A DNA stretch of 64,000 nucleotides from Alisma plantago-aquatica (GCA_963693085.1 OY856414.1:262288001-262352000), one strand, 5' to 3'; shown: positions 13,512-25,368, counted from the first letter of the stretch. Notes: generated by a model not told the origin, from the sequence alone. Numbers and translations are program-made.

Positions 13512-14488
13512 AACCTCGACATCCTCCTCCTATGGTAAGACATCCACATCCTTTGTCAACCATTGAAGATAGCACACTCCCATAGATAGAAGATGGGGTT
13601 AAGAAGAGCCCTTCCCTTCATCTTCTCATCCATAACGCAACAACATGAGTACAATCTATCTTGGTACTTGGTGACAAGATGTGCCCACTTAGAGTGCTTG
13701 AAATCAAGCATGGAAGACATCTTGAGAGTATTTCCCTTGGAGGGGTCAAGGCTGAGGCACATGGCTAGTGGTGTAAGTAGGCCCCAAAGTGAATTGGAGG
13801 GTGTCTCTAAACTTGCTTCTTCACTACAATCATGTGTAAAAGGAAGAATAATCCAAGATCGATTGATTTATTACCAAAGTAAAAAATGGCAACATAACAT
13901 GTAGATATGCATGTTGGATCTTCCCTTCCCCCTGAGTGGACCTGGAAAAGATCATGTTTTTCAGGTTGCATTGAAGAATCTAGGCAAAGGGATGCTTGAT
14001 ATCCATCATGAATGACTAGTGGAAGTTAATTATGAAGCCTTAAGGAAAGGCTACCATCTAACTCAATGCTAGGCTAAAGTCGAAGTCACTTGTGTGAAGC
14101 ATACCTCACCCAAGGACCATTCATAGATGGAGTTGAACTCTGCCAGCATGAGGTGATGCTTGATGTTGTACATCCTAAACTTGACCCATCCACCTTTCCA
14201 TCCTTCCCCATGCTCAGGTATGCAATGGACCTCCAAAATGTCACATATGATATCCTGATAGGTGGGCCAATAACCAAAGAATGGGTGATTTCCCACCATC
14301 TCATACCCAGTGGAGATGTGCTAGAGGTTATCAGTGAAGCCAACTCCTTCTAAGAAAGCCTAGTCCCCATATCAAGTTGGTATGAGTTCCTGCTTTAGCA
14401 ATGCAGTGTAACTATTCTTCTCCCCCTCGTCTGGGAAGACAATCCTTGATGGTTTTGACACCAATTGATTTGGAACTCTTGTGGTCAT
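13450..14488 (-). pseudogene. ORF1 (Athila ORF-1-like, env position) remnant of element A
   Basis: Starting from a minus-strand ATG at 14488 the frame follows the ORF1 of element B at 57992: an N-terminal SRIVFP, then a PTYQD segment, then WKGGWVKFRMYNIKHHL (compare WKKGRMSFRLYNNNYTL in B), then DIKHPFA (DFKHPFV in B). The C-terminal end holds a GAA-type run (plus-strand TTC run 13465-13515) that in one frame gives an acidic Glu tract, as in B. Function of the family is unknown; Athila ORF-1 proteins sit where a retroviral env would be. Several stops and frameshifts break it, including a TGA at 14372-14374 that lies at the same codon as a TGA in B. Clearly dead. Confidence 0.65.
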
Positions 14489-14684
14489 GTTGTTGTCAAG
14501 ATACTATCTTAGTGAAGAAGAGAGGAGAGATATAGAGTGAAGAGCTCCATGTAGACTCATAATTGTCGAGATTCTCTTATTATCTCATGATGTCCTGCTT
14601 GCACCTAATGAGTGAGAAGGTAGGTATTGTGTGTGATTTGAGATCATCCCTTTCCTTTTCTATCCAAAGAGGTGCATGTTCACA

Positions 14685-15445
14685 CTGCGTTGGTGTCACC
14701 AACCATTTTTCATTGGTGGTACTGACAAATCACTATCTATAGGCACATTGTTGCCATCTGTTGATATCAATGACTTTGGGACATCGATGTACTGACTCAT
14801 AGATTCTCCTATTTCAGTGTTACGGGTGGTGTTTGGTGGTACTGATTCATCCGAGCACGTTTGTGGATCGGTTCCATCAATAGTTTGGATACAGAAAATC
14901 ATGGTCATCATTGTCAGTGCCATGGATTTGGTCTTCTTGTGTTCATACTTCTAACGTAGATGTCAGTCGTACTGAGCTGATATTGACTCACCCCTGATGG
15001 ATTTTTCAGTGCTATTGTGGTCACGTTTCGGTGTTACCGACATGGTTATCGGAGCTACTGATCATTTTCTTGGTACTACCAATGTTGTATTTCATGTAGC
15101 TTCATGGTCATCATACGAGAATGTTGGTGCCATCAACAATGGTCATGTTGGTACCAAGATGTGTTGTTCCTTGTTATTTTTGTTCTAAATGGGTTGGTAC
15201 CACTGAGTATCCTCTCAGTGGTATCGATGATTTTTTATGTAGCCTTGTGATTTTTACTTAAAAGGCATCGATCTACCAACAATGCAGTCGGTGTTGCTGA
15301 CATGGTTGTTTCTCTCCAAGCCTCTAGTTAATAAGGATTAGGAGCCAACGACCAGCCTTTCGATGGTACCAAATCTACAAGTTTCCTTGTTGACTCTTGG
15401 ATGGTTGGTCAGTGCTATCGATAGTGGCATTGGTAGTACCGACAC
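14685..15445. repeat. array of self-complementary 13-bp words upstream of ORF1, element A
   Basis: A dozen or more words such as TCGGTGTTACCGA (15028-15040), TCAGTGGTATCGA (near 15215) and TTGGTAGTACCGA (near 15430) fill the spacer between integrase and ORF1. The orthologous spacer in B (58227-58787) is filled by TCGATGGTATCGA and its complement. The array is the main content of this gene-free stretch. Confidence 0.65.
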
Positions 15446-15636
15446 TGTGAGTTTTTGCACATTGTAAAAAATGCATCAAGGCACATTTATGACATTAACT
15501 AAACATTTAAAATAACATATACGAAAAGTAACTAATGAAAAGACCTAAACAAAAAGTAAATAACAAAAATGAAAGTGAGTTTCCTCCCATAAGCGCCCTT
15601 TTTTAATGTCCTAGGCTCAAAAATCATCCCAAAATT

Positions 15637-16811
15637 TCAAGGAAGCTCAATGAGCTTCAAATCCTCCTTCTCATGGACCAATTCTCCTCCATAATAGTGT
15701 TTGATACATTGTCCATTAGTCAAGAAAGTCTTGGCACCATCATTAATCTCCATTGTGCCATGAGAGAAAGCTTTAACCGCCACATAGGCTCCACTCCAAC
15801 GGGACCTCAATTTCCACGAGTGTAATTTTATCCTGGAGTTAAATAGAAGCACCTATTGTCCCATTAAGAACACCATATGTAATATATGGAGGTCATGAAT
15901 TTTCTTAGTTCTATCTTTATAAAATATTGAATTTTCATAGGCATCTAGCCTAATCTCTGATAATTCATTCAGTTCTAATTTGTGCTTCCTCCCTACACTA
16001 GATAGATCAAAGTTTAATTTCCTCAAGGCCAACTTGGCTTTATGTTATAGCTCCATGAGCAAGTGACATGCCCACTCATAAACTAGCCTATAAGGGGTCG
16101 TGTCAATGGGTGTCTTAAAAGTTGCTTCTATAAGCCCAAAGGGCATCATGCTCCAATTTGTCCTACTTCTTGAAACGGTCTTTTCTAAAATCCTCTTCAT
16201 TTTCCTATTTGACACCTCAACTTGGCCTTGAGTCTGGGGTGGTATGGGGTTCCTACTCTATTCTTCACTCCATATTTTCTCAACAATGGTCCAAATTTCC
16301 TATTTGTGAAGTGAGAACCTCCATCACATATGATCATTTTGGGCACCCCAAACATGTAGAAAATATAATCCTTCACAAATATACATACAACCATTGGTGT
16401 GGGTTGGAATTGCTTCCACCCATTTTGGCGCATAGTAAACTGCCAACAAAATGTACAAATTAGAATGAGAAGACATAAAGGGTCACATAGAATCAATGTA
16501 CGAAAGATCCAAAACTTCTACTTCCTAACATATTTAAGGGGCATTTCATGTCTTCCAAAAATGTTGCCTGACCATTGACATGCAAGACACCGCTGCACAA
16601 AGTTATAAGCATCCTTAAAAAATGATGGCCGATACAATCCACTCTCAGAAATCTTAGCCGTCATTCTTGAGCAAGCATGGTGTCCCCCTATGGGTAGAGA
16701 GTGGCAATGAGAAATTATGCTCTCAAACTTACACTCGGGGACACTTTTCTTCAATATTCCATCTCTACAATGCTTAAGCAAGATAGGATCATCCCATACA
16801 TAGAACATCAA
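15637..16811 (-). pseudogene. integrase remnant of Athila-like element A
   Basis: Read on the minus strand: an HHCC zinc finger (HCHSLPIGGHH ... CLACQ, about 16600-16710), the catalytic core with FGVPKMIICDGGSHF (second Asp) and TPYHP (about 16240-16350), and the C-terminal domain with LLFNSRIKLHSWKLRSRWSG (about 15770-15850). It is colinear with the integrase of B at 58964-60139. Integrase would insert the cDNA into the host chromosome. The core lacks a continuous frame: the stretch around the catalytic Glu (QGKVE in B) reads LKAKLR here, so the active site is also lost. Confidence 0.8.
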
Positions 16812-18265
16812 GGAATGGAAAAATCTCTTCTTGTCCTGATATCCCTAGTCTTCTGATAATTCTCCACATGCCAAATAGTTTGCTATATTTGAAAACTAGG
16901 GATCTTTATCTTTTATAGAACAAAGTTGTTCATTGAGGAAATTCTCTACAATTTGTCTCTTTAGCCCTGACTCATTCACTCTCTCCAACTGAGACAAATG
17001 ATCTTCCATTGCATTATCCTCTCCAAAATCTTCCTTAATTTCTATATAAAACTCATGTAGTAACAAAATCCATAAAATTCCTCAGCTTAGCATCCTTCTT
17101 CTATAGTAGACACTCAATAGCCACATGGTCAGTCCACACAATCACATTTTCCCTACTAAATATTGTCTAAATATCTCAAAAGAAATGACAAAGGATAAAG
17201 CTTTTTAGTGGTAGTATAATTAAGTCGGGCATTGTTAAGAGTTCTATCACATAGTTAATGATAGAAAGAGCATGATCTTTGCATTGGCTTAGAACAAATC
17301 CAACCACATAATCTGATGTGTCATATATTAAATCAAAAGGTTGGCTCCAATATGGGGCTACCACCATGGTGCAGAGATCACTTTTTTCTTCAAAATCTCG
17401 ATTTCCTTCAAACAACTATTGTCAAAATTAAATTCAATGTCCATTTCTAATAACTCAGAAAGCAACTTGCCAATCTTCAAAAAATCCTTTATGAAGCATC
17501 GATAGAACTTAACATGTCCTAAAAAGCTCTACACTTCTTTCCCTGATGATGGTAGAGATATCTTGGATATCATCTCTATTTTTAGTGAGTCATTTTCCAT
17601 CCCTTTGTTGGACACCTTGTGTTATAGTATAGTACATTTACTCACCATCATATGGCATTTCTCCCAATTCAGAACTAGATGAGTGTCCTCACTTCTTTGT
17701 AAAACTTTGTCAAGACTGGCAAGGCAGTCCTCAAATGACTCTCCATAGAGTGAAAATTCATCAAAAAAAATCTCAAGATGCAGCTCTACCATATCCAAAA
17801 AAATAGCAAGCACACGTCATTTGAACATCACCGGTGAATTACAAAGACCAAAGGGCATACAAAAGGTAGGCAAAAGTACCATAAGGACAAGTGAAGATTG
17901 ACTTCTCTTGATCTTGTAGGTTGGTATAAATGTGATTGTAGCCAAAGTAATCATCTAAAAACAAAAGTGTGAGCAGTCAGAGAGACTTTCAAGGATTTGA
18001 TCAATGTGGAAGCAGAAAATGATCTTTCACAGTGGCAGAATTTAATCGGTGATAATCAATGCAAACTTGCCACATGGTCACTAACCTAGTAGAAATTAGC
18101 TCGTTCGCAGAATTTGTAGTGACCATGATTCCTCCCTTATTAGGAACTACTTCAGTTGGGCTAACCCATTTAGAATATGAAATAGCATAGCTTATATCTA
18201 CAAATAGAAGCTTCACAGCCTCTTTCTTCACCACCTCCATCACGATAGGATTTAGACGCCACTGA
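16812..18265 (-). pseudogene. RNase H and reverse transcriptase remnant of element A (interrupted by F)
   Basis: Minus-strand fragments follow the RT/RNase H of B in order: WVSPTEVVP and WQVCIDYHRLNSATVKDHF (18001-18243), then the palm region with FFDEFSLYG (17622-17813), where B has FMDDFSIYG, then PFDLIYDTSDYVVG at the start of RNase H (17176-17415). The Asp-Asp pair of the RT active site is Asp-Glu here. Many stops separate the pieces. At 18265 the element is cut by the insertion of F; its continuation (protease-RT linker) resumes at 47421. Confidence 0.8.
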
Positions 18266-18270
18266 GGTTG
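18266..18270. other. target-site duplication of element F, left copy (GGTTG)
   Basis: GGTTG directly precedes the LTR start TGTAACATCC and is repeated directly after the LTR end at 47421-47425. A 5-bp duplication is what Ty3/gypsy integrases make. Removing F rejoins the broken linker of element A in register. Confidence 0.9.
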
Positions 18271-18819
18271 TGTAACATCCTCAAAATCCTACATCTATTA
18301 ATGTACCTTAATTTGAAACCCTAGTTTTCAAGTTTAAGCTTTTACCAAACAAACTATAATTTTATGGGATGTCTTAGTCCAATATATGATGAAATAATAT
18401 CATAAACCTAGCTTTTTCTCACATAGCCCATTTAATAAATGATAATTCTATTAATGTCACATTTTTCATAATGCATGTATTCAATTAGCAATCTACATGA
18501 ATTCGGTGAATAAAAGAGCAATAAAATGCAAATCCAATTCGATAGAAAGATTCTAGACCCTCTAATTAGCTTATGGTCAAAATTTGAGCCTAATTGGACT
18601 CCATTTGACCCCTCAATCTTTTTTGGGAAGTTTCATTATAGTTTAAACCCTAAAACCTAATTATTTTGATTTAATTTGGTCGATTTCATATGGTTTCGCT
18701 TTCATTTAAATGTGATGCGGACATTTCGCAATTTTTGCCTATGTTTAAGTGTCACGCGCTCCCTCTAGTTTTTGGTTTTGATCTGGGTCATTGGATGCCC
18801 ATCGAGCGCTGCTGGACCC

Positions 18820-18842
18820 GTCTCCTACCTCGAGTAGGAGAC
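18820..18842. repeat. inverted repeat upstream of the TATA box in 5' LTR F
   Basis: Arms GTCTCCTAC and GTAGGAGAC flank a CTCGA loop. The same stem is kept at 23287-23309 in the 3' LTR with loop CTCGG. It lies about 220 bp upstream of the TATA box in both LTRs. Confidence 0.7.
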
Positions 18843-19061
18843 CAGGCACAAGCAAGTCTCTGGCGCAATCTTCTCCGACTCGGTTCTCCCTCCTCAGACC
18901 ATGGTTCTCGATGATTCCTTCACCATCACGACCGGGAGCAAGCCACGAACCCAGTGGTCCCTGGTTCGACGTGTTTTAGTTCCCTACTAAGAAACGCCCA
19001 AAGGGGCATGGACTTCTCTGCCGCCCTTGGTTTTGCCGAGGGGTTGCCAGCCCGCAAAACC

Positions 19062-19070
19062 TATATAAAA
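19062..19070 (+). promoter_or_regulatory. TATA box of 5' LTR F
   Basis: TATATAAAA followed by GGGGCC, in the GC-rich middle of the LTR; the same box is at 23529-23537 in the 3' LTR. It is the only strong TATA motif in this part of the LTR, so transcription of F probably starts about 30 bp downstream. Confidence 0.7.
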
Positions 19071-21500
19071 GGGGCCAAAAATGATCGCCATCCCTAGTGT
19101 AGCCCTCCTCTTCTCTCAATTCGATCCCTCATGCCCTAGTCCAGCGCCGCCTAGTCGACCTTTGTTCTCAGTGATTCAGGCCTCGCCCCGTCCTCCTTCG
19201 GATGTTCTGGACGAATTGGCTCACAGGTGACCATCTCGGACCCTTGTTCATTGTTTTCGCATTGTTGGTTTGTTGTGGATCATTCCCAATCGCCGGGACC
19301 TATAGCCACCGCCGATATTCCCGCTGACGCTCACCGTCTGGGCCTACCTGTGGCTTGTTGGCCACAGAAGCCGTGGCTTTGGCTTCGCCTCCTCCCGTAG
19401 TTTCTTTCTTGGTTTTGGTTGGCGCTGTTTTGCCCCATTTCTTGGTGGTTTTGAAATTGAAACTCGATGCTCTATTCTCGTGATCTGAAGTTGGCTCCAT
19501 GGAGTTTACGGCACCGCAGGGCATGGTCCCTAGCTTGCCAAGTTCAGCTAAGCATCGAGTTTCTCGGGGGGATGGTCGTTTTGGTAGGTGTTGGCTCTGA
19601 TCGTGAGTTGGGAAGGCGACCTGCTGCTTCAGGGATGCCTAGTCACGCCATGGTTGAAGCAGCTCTTGGTGCTCCTGGCCACGGTTCTGCCCAAGTCAGG
19701 GCTTATTGACTTCGATCGACAATGGGGAACTTGTCCCTAATCTTTGTGTCTCGTGAGGAGTTAGTTTGATCGATCTGCTTTAGGGATCTCGTGCTGAGTA
19801 TCCCAGCTGTTCTCTGGTTTAGGACGATGAATCAAGGTCTCGATTTCACAGTTTTTCCCTTCTGCGAATCTGTTTATGTGTTGCGTGGCTGTGGGTATTT
19901 TTGGGATTTGAGCACCCTTGCCTCTTTTTAGAAAATGATGGGTTTGTTCGCTAGCTGGAGGCCCCTGATTGGGCCAGCTAGGCAGGGCCCGCAGCTCTTT
20001 GATAATTGATTCTCCTATTTGGATTTTCTTGGATTTCTGATTGCCCGATCTATGAAAAATCATAACTTTTAATTGGTAGATCATATGGGGACAAGTTATA
20101 TATGAATTTTGCTCAATTTTTCGAGATCTAGCTAATGGACATGGTTTTGAGACATGTTTTCAGTTGGTTTTCACGAAGTGTCAGGTTTAAGACAATTAGG
20201 ATTAAGATATAAGTAAGGTGATAATTAATATACAACATGATTAATTTCAGGAACCTAGGACTTGACTCAGGATCAGGGAAACTGAGATTAGGTTTTGCTC
20301 CAATAAGGTAAGCGGGCCATGTCATTATGCATATATACTTTGGATGAATTGCTTGCTATGTATGATTTAAGATTTATGCTTTAGAATTTCATGTTAATGA
20401 ATGAAATCAAGATAATGATTATGCCTTTGATTATATGCTTGTTGTTATGTCCATAAATTCATATGCTTATCACTAATGTTAATTGGTTTAATGCTATGCT
20501 TATGCAATGATTAAGAAATTGAATAAAGAATTATGGAAATCATGTCATGTTAATTTCAAGATTAATAGGGAGAAATCCCATGATGATTAAGCAAATGTAC
20601 TTAAGTTGTAAATTGTTACTCTTTATGTTATTTTGTCTTTATGGCATTGATGAGCACTTTGGTGCAACTAAGGTGAGGCTTTACCGGCCTGATTAGCACT
20701 TTGGTGCAATTATTGGATGAGGACAATTTACATTGATTGTAAGATAAGAATAATGATGCTAATGTTAAGTTAAGAGAATTAAGTAACTTATTATATGTTT
20801 CTCGAAATGATGGACCTTTATGATCGTTATGGGCTTCCTAGAAATGATGGGCTTTCCGAGCATGATGTGCCTCATGTGGGAAGTGAGGAGAGAATGCATA
20901 TAATAATGTATTTAATTCATTGATGTAATGAAGATTAATGTGTAATGAGAATTTGTAATGCCAAGTTATATCAAGTTTATTTCAATTCAAGTATATGTTT
21001 ATTTTCAGTTCTTATAACATGCATAATGCCGCTTACTAATGTTGATGTTTTCTTTCACATGGTTGTGGGACGAGATGTCCCTAGATCAAGGAGCAAGAGG
21101 GAACTGACGTGAGCAATCAAGGGTAGTTGACCCAACAAAGGCTTTAGCTTGGTGGGGCGCCATCTACCACTTAGTAGATCCTTTAGTTTAGTTTATCTTT
21201 CCATGTTTTAGATTTCCTTAGATTACATGTGTTAGACTTGAGATTAAGATAAGACAGTTTATGCTTTAGTTTTTTTCTCAGCCTACATGTATTAGGTTTT
21301 GATATCGGATGAGATATGTCTTTCCCTTTCATGAACAATGTATGAATCTATGTTTTGAGTTAATGCATGGTGTTTCATTTATCTTATTACGATGTATGTC
21401 ATGTTTTGTGACGTCCCCCTGAGCCAAGTGACCCATGTTATGGACAACATAGGGTTTGCTTCTGCTGACTTATATATGTGCTTGGAGGGGCGTTACAATA

Positions 21501-21512
21501 TGGTATCAAAGC
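21501..21512 (+). other. primer-binding site of element F (initiator tRNA-Met)
   Basis: TGGTATCAAAGC starts 3 bp after the LTR end. It matches TGGTATCAGAGC, the complement of the plant initiator tRNA-Met 3' end, at 11 of 12 bases. This primer is usual for plant chromoviruses. Confidence 0.85.
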
Positions 21513-21578
21513 AATGAGTAGATGGCCACTAAGCTAAAGATTCACATGTTCTAACCCTAGGTGTACCTTGTTTTCTAG

Positions 21579-22577
21579 ATGGATCCTAAGAAGTCTGACA
21601 AGGGAAAAGATAGGGAAGATGGTGCTAGCTCTTCAAGTGAGGGAAGTGGATCGAGAAGAAACCCTAAGGAAACTCTGGAGGAATTAGTCCAACTACTTAC
21701 CAATGCCCTAGGACAAGGACAACGTCAACCCAGACACCACGAGCTGACCTTGGTGGATTTCTTGAAGATCAGGCTCGACTCCTTTGCTGGAGAAGGAGGG
21801 GATGATGTTGTCACCAAGGATAAGAATGGATTATGAGCATGGAGCATTGTTTTCATGACCTAGACTGCCCTCAGTAGTCTAGGGTTTGCTTTGCCACCCA
21901 CATGCTGAAGGGAGCAGCCCGTACATGGTGGGAGAACTTCCTCAACTCCAGAGATGTTGATGCACCTACACTCACATGGGAAGGTTTTGTGGAAGCCTTC
22001 CAGGAGCACTACGTGTCTGAAGCCATGATAGAGAAGAAGGAGATGGAGTTTGCTAATCTAGATCAGGTTGGCGACATGACAGTGACCCAGTACGCTATGA
22101 AGTTCAGGGTTCTGCATAAGTACGGATATGATTACGACAAGCGACGCAGGACAAAGAAGTTCATCCGAGGACTGAAGCCAGACTTGAGCTTTTCCCTATC
22201 AGGAAGAGGCCACAGGACCCTTCAAGCTGCATTAGATGATGCCCTAGAGCTGGAAGACCACCCTGGGAGGTCCTACAAGAAGGAGGTTATTCAGAAGAAC
22301 AATCAGCATCAACCTCCCAACAACAAGAGGAAGGCTCTTTAGGTTGAAGCCCCTGCTGCCCCAGAGAAAGCACAGTGCCCGACTTGCAAGAGGGTCCATG
22401 GAGGGCCATGTAGGTTTGGTACTGGTTTATGCTACTACTGTGGAGAACCTAGACACATAAAGCATTACTATCCTAAGATATAAAGGAAGGAAGCAAGAAA
22501 CCAGAACCCAGCCCCTAAGCGACAGGCCAGAGTGTTTGCTATGGACATAGAGGAGGAAAGTGATCAAGGTATGGTTT
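21579..22577 (+). pseudogene. gag polyprotein pseudogene of element F
   Basis: The ATG at 21579 opens a polar N-terminus (MDPKKSDKGKDRED). The gag core follows in another frame: FATHMLKGAARTWWENF at about 21890-21940, then WEGFVEAFQEHYV and FANLDQVGDMTVTQY, as in chromoviral gag (retrotransposon gag domain). A zinc knuckle CYYCGEPRHIKHYY lies at about 22429-22470, preceded by CPTCKRVHGGPC. Gag would form the particle that packages RNA. Damage: a stop at 21834-21836, a stop TAG at 21875-21877, a frameshift between them, a stop at 22340-22342, and the last Cys of the CX2CX4HX4C knuckle is Tyr. No protease, RT or integrase follows, so F was non-autonomous (TR-GAG-like). Confidence 0.85.
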
Positions 22578-22709
22578 AGATTGTCACATTTAGATTTTGA
22601 CTTTATCCTTGGATCATATATGTGTTAGTCTTGAGCTTTGAATGATAAGTTATGATGTTATGAGAATATGGAAAACCCTAAGGTGGGTAGTAGTATAAGA
22701 AATTTTGAG

Positions 22710-22737
22710 GATGAAATTTATTTAAGGTGGGTAGAAT
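22710..22737 (+). other. polypurine tract of element F
   Basis: The purine-rich GGATGAAATTTATTTAAGG and GTGGGTAGAAT lead directly into the 3' LTR at 22738. This is the plus-strand primer in reverse transcription and is the usual phrase before Tekay/Del LTRs. Confidence 0.75.
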
Positions 22738-23574
22738 TGTAACATCCTCAAAATCCTACATCTATTAATGTACCTTAATGTGAAACCCTATTTTTCAAGT
22801 TTAAGCTTTTACCAAACAAACTAGAATTTTATGGGACGTCTTAGTCCAATATATGATGAAATAATATCATAAACCTAGCTTTGTATCACATAGCCCATTT
22901 AATAAATGATAATTCTATTAATGTCACATTTTTCATAATGCATGTATTCAATTAGCAATCTACATGAATTTGGTGAACAAAAGAGCAATAAAATGCAAAT
23001 CCAATTCAATAGAGAGATTCTAGACCCTCTAATTAGCTTATGGTCAAAATTTGAGCCTAATCGAACTTTGTTTGACCCCTCAATCTTTTATGGGAAGTTT
23101 CATTATAGTTTAAACCCTAAAACCTAATTATTTTGATTTAATTTCGTCGATTTCATATGGTTTTGCTTTCATTTAAATGTCACGCGGACATTTTGCAATT
23201 TTCACCTATGTTTAAGTGTCACGCACTCCCTCTAGTTTTCCATTTTGATCTGGGTCATTGGATGCCCATCGGGCGCCGCTGGACCCGTCTCCTACCTCGG
23301 GTAGGAGACCAGGCACTGGAAGGTCTCTGGCGCAATCTTCTCTAGCTCGGTTCTCCCCCCTCGGACCATGGTTCTCGATGATTCCTTTGCCATCACGACC
23401 GGGAGCAAGCCACGAACCTAATGGTCCCTGGTTCGATGCGTTTTGGTTCCCTACTAAGAAACGCCCAAAGGGGCATGGACTTCTCCGCCGTCCTTGGTTT
23501 TGCCGAGGGGTTTCCAGCCCGCAAAACCTATATAAAAGGGGCCGAAAACGATCGCCAGCCCTAGCGTAGCCCTC
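22738..23574 (+). repeat. 3' LTR of element F, part 1
   Basis: It is colinear with 18271-19107 of the 5' LTR, including the inverted repeat and the TATA box (23529-23537). It stops at the target duplication CCCTC of E2 and continues at 45031. The two parts add up to 837 + 2,390 = 3,227 bp, the exact length of the 5' LTR. Confidence 0.92.
23570..23574. other. target-site duplication of element E2, left copy (CCCTC)
   Basis: CCCTC at 23570-23574 is followed by the LTR start TGATAACACC; the second copy is at 45026-45030 right after the LTR end GGTCA. The insertion point is 37 bp downstream of the TATA box of 3' LTR F. Confidence 0.92.
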
Positions 23575-25344
23575 TGATAACACCAATTTTGGTGACATTT
23601 TTGCCTTGTTTTCTGTTATCAAAACTGCCCTTTTCTGCTATTTTCCTCTCTTTTATAAGCACTTTTGCAATAATTGGCCAAATCACGCTCTTAATTCAAA
23701 ATTTCCATCTTTTGCAATGTTTTCCCTCTATTTTGGTCCATTTTATCATCAATAAGGCCGTCCAGGCCCGCAAATAAGTCAAACTGCATCGTCCTTCCTA
23801 ACGCCCGATACAGCCTCTGCCCGACAGGGTAGAGCGATACAACGACGCACGATATGGGGATGTCGCGCAGGAAGAAACTGACAGATGACACGTCTTTTAC
23901 CCGACAGGGAGCCGAGCTCGCCACGAAAACACCAACTTGTCGCGTGACACAGGCCACCCAACGGCAGGCGCCGCCCGTGACGTGACCGACAACTGACACC
24001 CCTGTGCCGAGCGATACCCGTATCAGCCATCCACTGACCCACGAATAAGGAGGACACATGGCACTTCGAGCACCATAACTTCCCCCAACCGCTGCCTATA
24101 AATAGCAGCTATAGGAAGCTGAAAAGACAGTTCGGATGGTTGGGAACTTGAGCTATCTTCAGAGGAAACTATGAGAGCAAAAGTATCGCGCCCCAGTGCT
24201 CGTGCTGGGTGACACTAGGTGAGCTTTTCCTCATCTCGAGAGGGAGGGTATGGTTCACTTAGGACTGTCCCGGATGACACTACGGGCCGATATCGGCCAA
24301 CATAGATGAGTGACACAAGTGCCCGATAGTAGAACGCATCGCTTCGTGCCCGACATGATATCGAACCCGATACGCTCTGCCCGTTATGCGTGCCGCCCAA
24401 GAGGATGTGCTTCTCGATTTGAGCGTATCGACCAGGGCCCTTAAGCGATACAGTCGGTCGTCATGGTGTGCCGCCCGACACTGCTGTATCGGGCTAGGCT
24501 CCTGACCGGTATCGGGCTAGAGAGCTGCAGTAGCCTGTCGTCCTTCTACATCAAGAAGGCGACACATATCTTTAATTCTATTATTTCATTATTTACTTAC
24601 GCAATGTAATTAAGACCTTTAATGTTTCTGGAAATAGAAAAGTTTAATTACTTGTTGCTCTATGCTTGGTGCATTTTTTGGATGACTGCTATGTTTGATA
24701 TCTGAACTCTAGCTTGCATGTTTGGATCGCGTTTCTCTTAGCTACCGAATCGTGTTTTGCCGTCGCAACAACTTCGAGAGTTGTGTTGTGGCTCTAGTGT
24801 TTGGTCTGATTCTGGAGTACGAGAGTGCCTGGAACGGAGTTGCTTCAGTAACACTCCACTCTAACTTAAGTACAGCAACCTCGAGAGGGGTGTTGATGCC
24901 TGGTTAGAGGCACCCGCTCTGAGAGGAGGGGTGCAGGATGTTACTGTTGTCGCTTATTTTACCGAAGTCTTATCCTTCGTACCTTGCTCTAGCTCTAGTT
25001 TTATCTTCCTGTTTCTGTTGCATGAAAACCCCTAAAAACTACTAAATGACTAAAACCTTAAATCTTTCTAGTAGCTCCTGTTGGAGATAGTTTTCTTTGT
25101 TTTGTTTGTGACACCTTGTTGTTCCCTTTTGGGAATTTATCTTCTCTTTATACCTGCCAGAATGTAGCATGTCGATTCTGTGTTCGCAACACTACCACCC
25201 TTGTCCCTGTGTTCGACCCCATATATCTACCTCGACCCCGTAAACAAAGTTGCGGGGGCCAAGAAGAGTTCAGGTTTATAAATGTAAAAGTCCGACTAAC
25301 TTTAAATCCGCCTCCATTTTTGGACGCGCGATTTAGGCTGGTCA
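23575..25344 (+). repeat. LTR1 (5' LTR) of E2
   Basis: It starts TGATAACACCAATTTTGG, a common Athila LTR start, and ends GCTGGTCA just before the primer-binding site. Length 1,770 bp against 1,787 bp for LTR3. The part 23795-24540 is CpG-rich and dense in GCCCGATA/TATCGGGC words, with the 14-bp palindrome GGCCGATATCGGCC at 24285-24298. TATA box at 24097-24104. The frames inside (for example 23691-24059 minus) are products of the CpG-rich composition. Confidence 0.92.
24097..24104 (+). promoter_or_regulatory. TATA box of E2 LTR1
   Basis: TATAAATA in the phrase CTGCCTATAAATAGCAGC. It is kept in all four LTR copies: 32997-33004, 42028-42035 and 43761-43768. The truncated internal LTRs therefore still carry a core promoter. 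Confidence 0.75.
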
Positions 25345-25350
25345 ACTTTT

Positions 25351-25368
25351 TGGCGCCGTTGCCGGGGA
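25351..25368 (+). other. primer-binding site of E2 (tRNA-Asp)
   Basis: TGGCGCCGTTGCCGGGGA is the exact complement of the 3' end of plant tRNA-Asp(GUC) including CCA. It lies 6 bp after the LTR end. This primer is characteristic of Athila and Tat-type plant elements and supports the Athila assignment even though pol is missing. Confidence 0.92.

Larger units (their letters stand above)
18271..21497 (+). repeat. 5' LTR of gag-only element F
   Basis: It begins TGTAACATCCTC and ends GGGGCGTTACA, followed 3 bp later by a tRNA-Met primer-binding site. The length is 3,227 bp, identical to the 3' LTR when the E2 insertion is removed. A TATA box (TATATAAAA) is at 19062-19070. In the first ~120 bp I count about five differences from the 3' LTR, so the insertion is not very recent. 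The open frames within (for example 18690-18979, 19467-19709) have no protein support. The LTR end is CpG-richer than flanking element A. Confidence 0.9.
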
